From Brevundimonas sp. (lineage in GTDB: Bacteria; Pseudomonadota; Alphaproteobacteria; Caulobacterales; Caulobacteraceae), in contig JADCBH010000056.1 of the NCBI GenBank assembly GCA_020253595.1, positions 1 to 8,777 on the forward strand: DNA of 8,777 nt. Reading direction: 5' to 3'. The number at the start of each line of letters is the position of its first letter. The first letter of the stretch is position 1. Made by a program: the position numbers and the translations under genes. Below, in pieces: positions 6,608 to 8,777 of this stretch. Under the pieces are notes generated by a model. That model worked only from the letters and a program-made list of their open reading frames with translations. It ran no database searches and had not been told where the DNA came from.

Positions 6608-6632
6608 TCCTGGCGCAAGCCTGAATGAGTTG

Positions 6633-6666
6633 ACCGGCCGGGGGCGACCCCGGCCGGTTTTCTTTT
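6633..6666 (+). terminator. Strong rho-independent terminator after the TonB receptor gene
   Basis: A perfect 11-bp GC-rich stem (ACCGGCCGGGG at 6633-6643 with CCCCGGCCGGT at 6648-6658) encloses the tetraloop GCGA. It runs straight into TTTTCTTTT (6658-6666). It lies 25 bases after the receptor stop codon. This makes the receptor gene an independent unit and insulates the downstream PLP enzyme gene. Confidence 0.92.
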
Positions 6667-6747
6667 GGCCGTAGCGCAAGGCCCGGGCGCGGCCGCTCGC
6701 GCGTTCCGGAGGAGGGTGTTAGGACCGGCCCAACGAAAGGCCCTCCC

Positions 6748-7752
6748 ATGCATCTCGCCCGTTTTCCCCGTGTCCGCCTCGCCCACCTGCCGACGCCGCT
6801 GGAGCCCCTGCCCCGACTGTCCGAGACCCTGGGCGTCGATCTCTGGATCAAGCGTGACGACTGCACCGGGCTCGCCGGGGGCGGCAACAAGACCCGTAAG
6901 CTGGAGTTCCTGCTGGGTGAGGCGTTCGAGCAGGAGGCCGACACCCTGGTGACCCAGGGCGCGGTCCAGTCCAACCATGTCCGCCAGACGGCAGCCGCCG
7001 CCGCCGCTCACGGCCTGAACTGCGAGGTGATCCTGGAGGAGCGCACGGGGTCGAAGGCGACCGACTATACCCGCAACGGCAATGTGCTGCTGGACCGGCT
7101 GTTTGGGGCGGGCGTGCGGTCCGTGCCGGGCGGCTCGGACATGCCCGCCGAGCTGGAGAAGACCGCCGCCGAGGTGCGGGCGCGGGGCGGCAGGCCCTAT
7201 CTCATCCCCGGCGGAGGCTCCAATCCCGTCGGCGCGCTGGGCTATGTCGACTGTGCGCGCGAGATCGTCATCCAGGCCGATGATCTGGACCTGCAGATCG
7301 ACCGCATCGTGACGGCCACCGGCAGCGCGGGCACCCACGCCGGTCTGGTGGCTGGCCTGGCGGTCATGGGCACCGACATCCCCGTTCTCGGTATCGGCGT
7401 GCGGGCGCCGAAGGAGAAGCAGGAGGCCAATGTGCTCAAGCTGGCCGAAGAAACGGCGGCCCTGCTGGGTCGGCCGGGCTGTGTGACGCCGGGCATGGTC
7501 GTGGCCGACTGCGATTACGTCGGCGCGGGCTATGGCCTGATCGATCAGGGCGTGGCCGACGCTCTCATGCTGGCGGCGCGCACGGACGGTATCCTGCTGG
7601 ACCCCGTCTACTCCGCCAAGGCGATGAAGGGCCTGATCGTGCTGGCCAAGGCCGGCCGGTTCGAGGGCGAACGCGTGGTCTTCCTGCACACAGGCGGAGC
7701 GCAGGGCATCTTTGGCTATCAGGGCGAACTGGAGCCGATGTTCGAGGGCTGA
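6748..7752 (+). CDS. dcyD: D-cysteine desulfhydrase (PLP-dependent, ACC deaminase family)
   Basis: The enzyme class cleaves D-cysteine to pyruvate, H2S and ammonia in the cytoplasm, and serves in D-cysteine detoxification or as a sulfur source. The product is 334 residues, close to E. coli DcyD. Family motifs are LWIKRDDCTG (32-41), GGGNKTRKLEFLLGEA (44-59) with the Schiff-base lysine K48, QGAVQSNHVRQ (70-80) with S75, PGGGSNPVGALGYV (154-167), the PLP phosphate loop TGSAGTHAG (191-199), and DPVYSAKAMKG (285-295). ACC deaminases have Glu after the tyrosine of the last motif (VYEGK); here it is Ser (Y288-S289), which argues for D-cysteine desulfhydrase. The exact substrate is inferred and other D-amino acids or beta-chloro-D-alanine are possible. 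The ATG follows AAAGG at 6736-6740. The gene stands alone between a terminator and a convergent gene. Confidence 0.88.
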   Translation: MHLARFPRVRLAHLPTPLEPLPRLSETLGVDLWIKRDDCTGLAGGGNKTRKLEFLLGEAFEQEADTLVTQGAVQSNHVRQTAAAAAAHGLNCEVILEERTGSKATDYTRNGNVLLDRLFGAGVRSVPGGSDMPAELEKTAAEVRARGGRPYLIPGGGSNPVGALGYVDCAREIVIQADDLDLQIDRIVTATGSAGTHAGLVAGLAVMGTDIPVLGIGVRAPKEKQEANVLKLAEETAALLGRPGCVTPGMVVADCDYVGAGYGLIDQGVADALMLAARTDGILLDPVYSAKAMKGLIVLAKAGRFEGERVVFLHTGGAQGIFGYQGELEPMFEG

Positions 7753-7768
7753 CGCCCGCGCCGGGATA

Positions 7769-8563
7769 TCAGGCCGCGGGAACGGCTCCTGGTGGTGGGC
7801 CCGGGGGCGCGGGGAAGGCCAGCGGGTCCACCGACGCGCCCGGCGATCCGGCGGTGACCGCCTCGTAGAGCGTGGTTCCGACCGGCGAGTAGGTGATGGC
7901 CTGGACCGCCAAGAACATCGCCATCATGGCGGCGATGCCCCAGCCCCAGGCCGGGTGGACCCGACCGTTCCGCAGCAGGTCGGCGACGACGCCGATCAGC
8001 GGGAAGATCAGGGTCGCAACGAAGGTGGCCTCCCAGGCCCAAGGCATCAGGAGCGGCAGAGGCATGAGCCGTCCGATCCCCGGCCCGAGCAGAATGGCCA
8101 TGGCGCAGTAATGCAGGCGCTGATGCCAGGCCGTCGAGCGCCGAAAGCCGATGGCCGCGATGGTCAGGCCGACGAAGGTGATCAGGGAAACCGGATCGAA
8201 GACCAGAAACTGCAGTGGCTTGAAGAAGAAGGGCGCGTTGCCCTGGCGGATCATGTTCTCGGTGACGAGCCAGCCGAGCACCAGCATTGGCACCATCCAG
8301 GCCGCCGCGATCCACCCAAGCGGTCTGTGCAGGCGGACCTGGCCGGTCGCGATCAGGATGTTCTGAAGCAGGAAGATCACCAGCCAGCCCATGAAGACGA
8401 CCGCATGGGCATGAACGAGGGGCGGGGCCTCGAAACTGGACCGCCCCAGGGCGAGCTGAACCGAAAAACCGGCCACGGTCACGCCCACCATGGCGATCGC
8501 GGCGATCAAGAAGAAACGCTGTCCGTCCCCGGTGCGCCCAGGCCCAATGTCCGATGTCGTCAT
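7769..8563 (-). CDS. Uncharacterised multi-pass membrane protein with clustered histidines
   Basis: The 264-residue product is not a family I can name. Hydrophobic segments at about 17-38, 53-73, 82-101, 119-140, 152-170, 176-197 and 206-226 suggest six or seven transmembrane helices. Histidines sit near helix ends: H51 and H53 (LVHAHAVVFMGW), H79 (VRLHRPLGW), H147 and H151 (WHQRLHYC) and H203. This arrangement could bind haem or metal, but that is inference. A Pro/Ala-rich tail (about 247-264) ends the protein. The start is the ATG at 8561-8563, with GGGGG about 6 bases upstream and a promoter at 8586-8614. A longer reading from 8677 would add 38 residues without transmembrane character and would overlap the promoter, so it is rejected. 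The gene converges on dcyD with 16 bases between stops. Confidence 0.85.
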   Translation of the reverse strand: MTTSDIGPGRTGDGQRFFLIAAIAMVGVTVAGFSVQLALGRSSFEAPPLVHAHAVVFMGWLVIFLLQNILIATGQVRLHRPLGWIAAAWMVPMLVLGWLVTENMIRQGNAPFFFKPLQFLVFDPVSLITFVGLTIAAIGFRRSTAWHQRLHYCAMAILLGPGIGRLMPLPLLMPWAWEATFVATLIFPLIGVVADLLRNGRVHPAWGWGIAAMMAMFLAVQAITYSPVGTTLYEAVTAGSPGASVDPLAFPAPPGPPPGAVPAA

Positions 8564-8585
8564 GATCAACCCCCGCTGATGCCAA

Positions 8586-8614
8586 AGCCTATCGCCGGGG
8601 TTGCCCCGGGTCAA
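8586..8614 (-). promoter_or_regulatory. Putative promoter of the membrane protein gene with inverted repeat in its spacer
   Basis: On the minus strand TTGACC (8609-8614) matches five of six -35 positions and lies exactly 17 bases from TAGGCT (8586-8591), a modest -10. The predicted start near 8579 leaves a leader of about 16 bases that just accommodates the GGGGG ribosome binding site. The spacer holds a perfect inverted repeat, CCGGGG-CAA-CCCCGG (8595-8609), a plausible operator. Confidence 0.45.
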
Positions 8615-8701
8615 ACCAAAGACTGGCGTGATGCCGTGTTGTTCTGGCCAAGCAGACCCCGTGAGATCATTCTCCAATCCCCAGAAGAGAGGATGCTGAC
8701 G

Positions 8702-8777
8702 ATGAAGCCGACGCCCCCAACCGCGCCGGTCCTGAGCGGGGCCACGGAGTGCCCGGACGGACTGACCGTGTCCGAAG
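8702..8777 (+). CDS. N-terminal fragment of an unrecognised protein
   Basis: An open frame starts at the ATG at 8702 and runs off the window after 25 codons. The visible N-terminus (MKPTPPTAPVLSGATECPDG) is rich in Pro and Thr and shows no signal peptide or known motif. GAGAGG at 8687-8692 lies 9 bases upstream of this ATG. An in-frame ATG at 8693 directly abuts that Shine-Dalgarno and is therefore less likely. The gene is divergent from the membrane protein gene, and the 138-bp gap between them probably serves both. Too little is visible to assign a function. Confidence 0.5.
   Translation, partial: MKPTPPTAPVLSGATECPDGLTVSE

Noticed and set aside
3950..6679. A 909-codon minus-strand open frame opposite the TonB-dependent receptor
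   Set aside because: The sense strand encodes a complete, recognisable receptor with signal peptide, plug and barrel. The antisense product is Arg/Gly/Val/Ala-rich without motifs, a usual artefact of GC-rich codon bias.
6601..7689. A 362-codon minus-strand open frame opposite dcyD, crossing the terminator
   Set aside because: It reads through a strong terminator hairpin and is antisense to a conserved PLP enzyme. The product is His/Gln/Arg-rich with no motif.
6748..7752. Annotation as ACC deaminase
   Set aside because: The glutamate that follows the active-site tyrosine in ACC deaminases is serine here, and the surrounding motifs fit D-cysteine desulfhydrase better.
8564..8677. N-terminal extension of the membrane protein from an ATG at 8677
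   Set aside because: The extension would overlap the predicted promoter and Shine-Dalgarno of the shorter form, adds no membrane segment, and has no ribosome binding site evident.

Overview
The window is GC-rich and densely coding. Its gene content points to an alphaproteobacterium of the Caulobacterales, most likely a Brevundimonas/Caulobacter relative. This placement is inferred from a sphingomonad/caulobacter-style TonB-dependent receptor, a DUF2975 membrane protein paired with a small XRE regulator, GC-biased third codon positions and very long shadow ORFs. No marker gene confirms it. No mobile element, CRISPR array, tRNA or rRNA was seen.

Layout from left to right. (1) The 3' end of an unrecognised plus-strand gene stops at 72. 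(2) A minus-strand two-gene operon encodes a four-helix DUF2975 membrane protein and a 78-residue Cro/C1-type regulator. Its promoter region carries two near-identical 15-bp repeats and an AT-rich palindrome, which suggests autoregulation. (3) A minus-strand SelO (YdiU) protein AMPylase has all catalytic residues but lacks the cysteines linked to redox control. (4) A divergent plus-strand nhaA Na+/H+ antiporter gene has a roughly 120-nt leader that folds into two adjacent strong hairpins and could close a helix on the ribosome binding site. It is a candidate Li+/Na+-type riboswitch. (5) A plus-strand TonB-dependent outer-membrane receptor of about 865 residues has its own signal peptide and is followed by a textbook intrinsic terminator. 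(6) A plus-strand PLP enzyme of the D-cysteine desulfhydrase/ACC deaminase family. (7) A minus-strand polytopic membrane protein of unknown function, with histidines grouped near predicted helix ends and an inverted repeat in its promoter spacer. (8) The 5' end of an unrecognised plus-strand gene runs off the right edge.

The genes do not form one pathway. Most are single transcription units: convergent pairs at 72/76 and 7752/7769, and divergent pairs at 2352/2563 and 8563/8702. The window reads as ordinary chromosome with stress and transport functions: protein AMPylation under oxidative stress, cation homeostasis, outer-membrane uptake and D-cysteine detoxification. The parts most worth a second look are non-coding: the nhaA leader and the DUF2975 operator region. 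No complete new multi-gene system was found.
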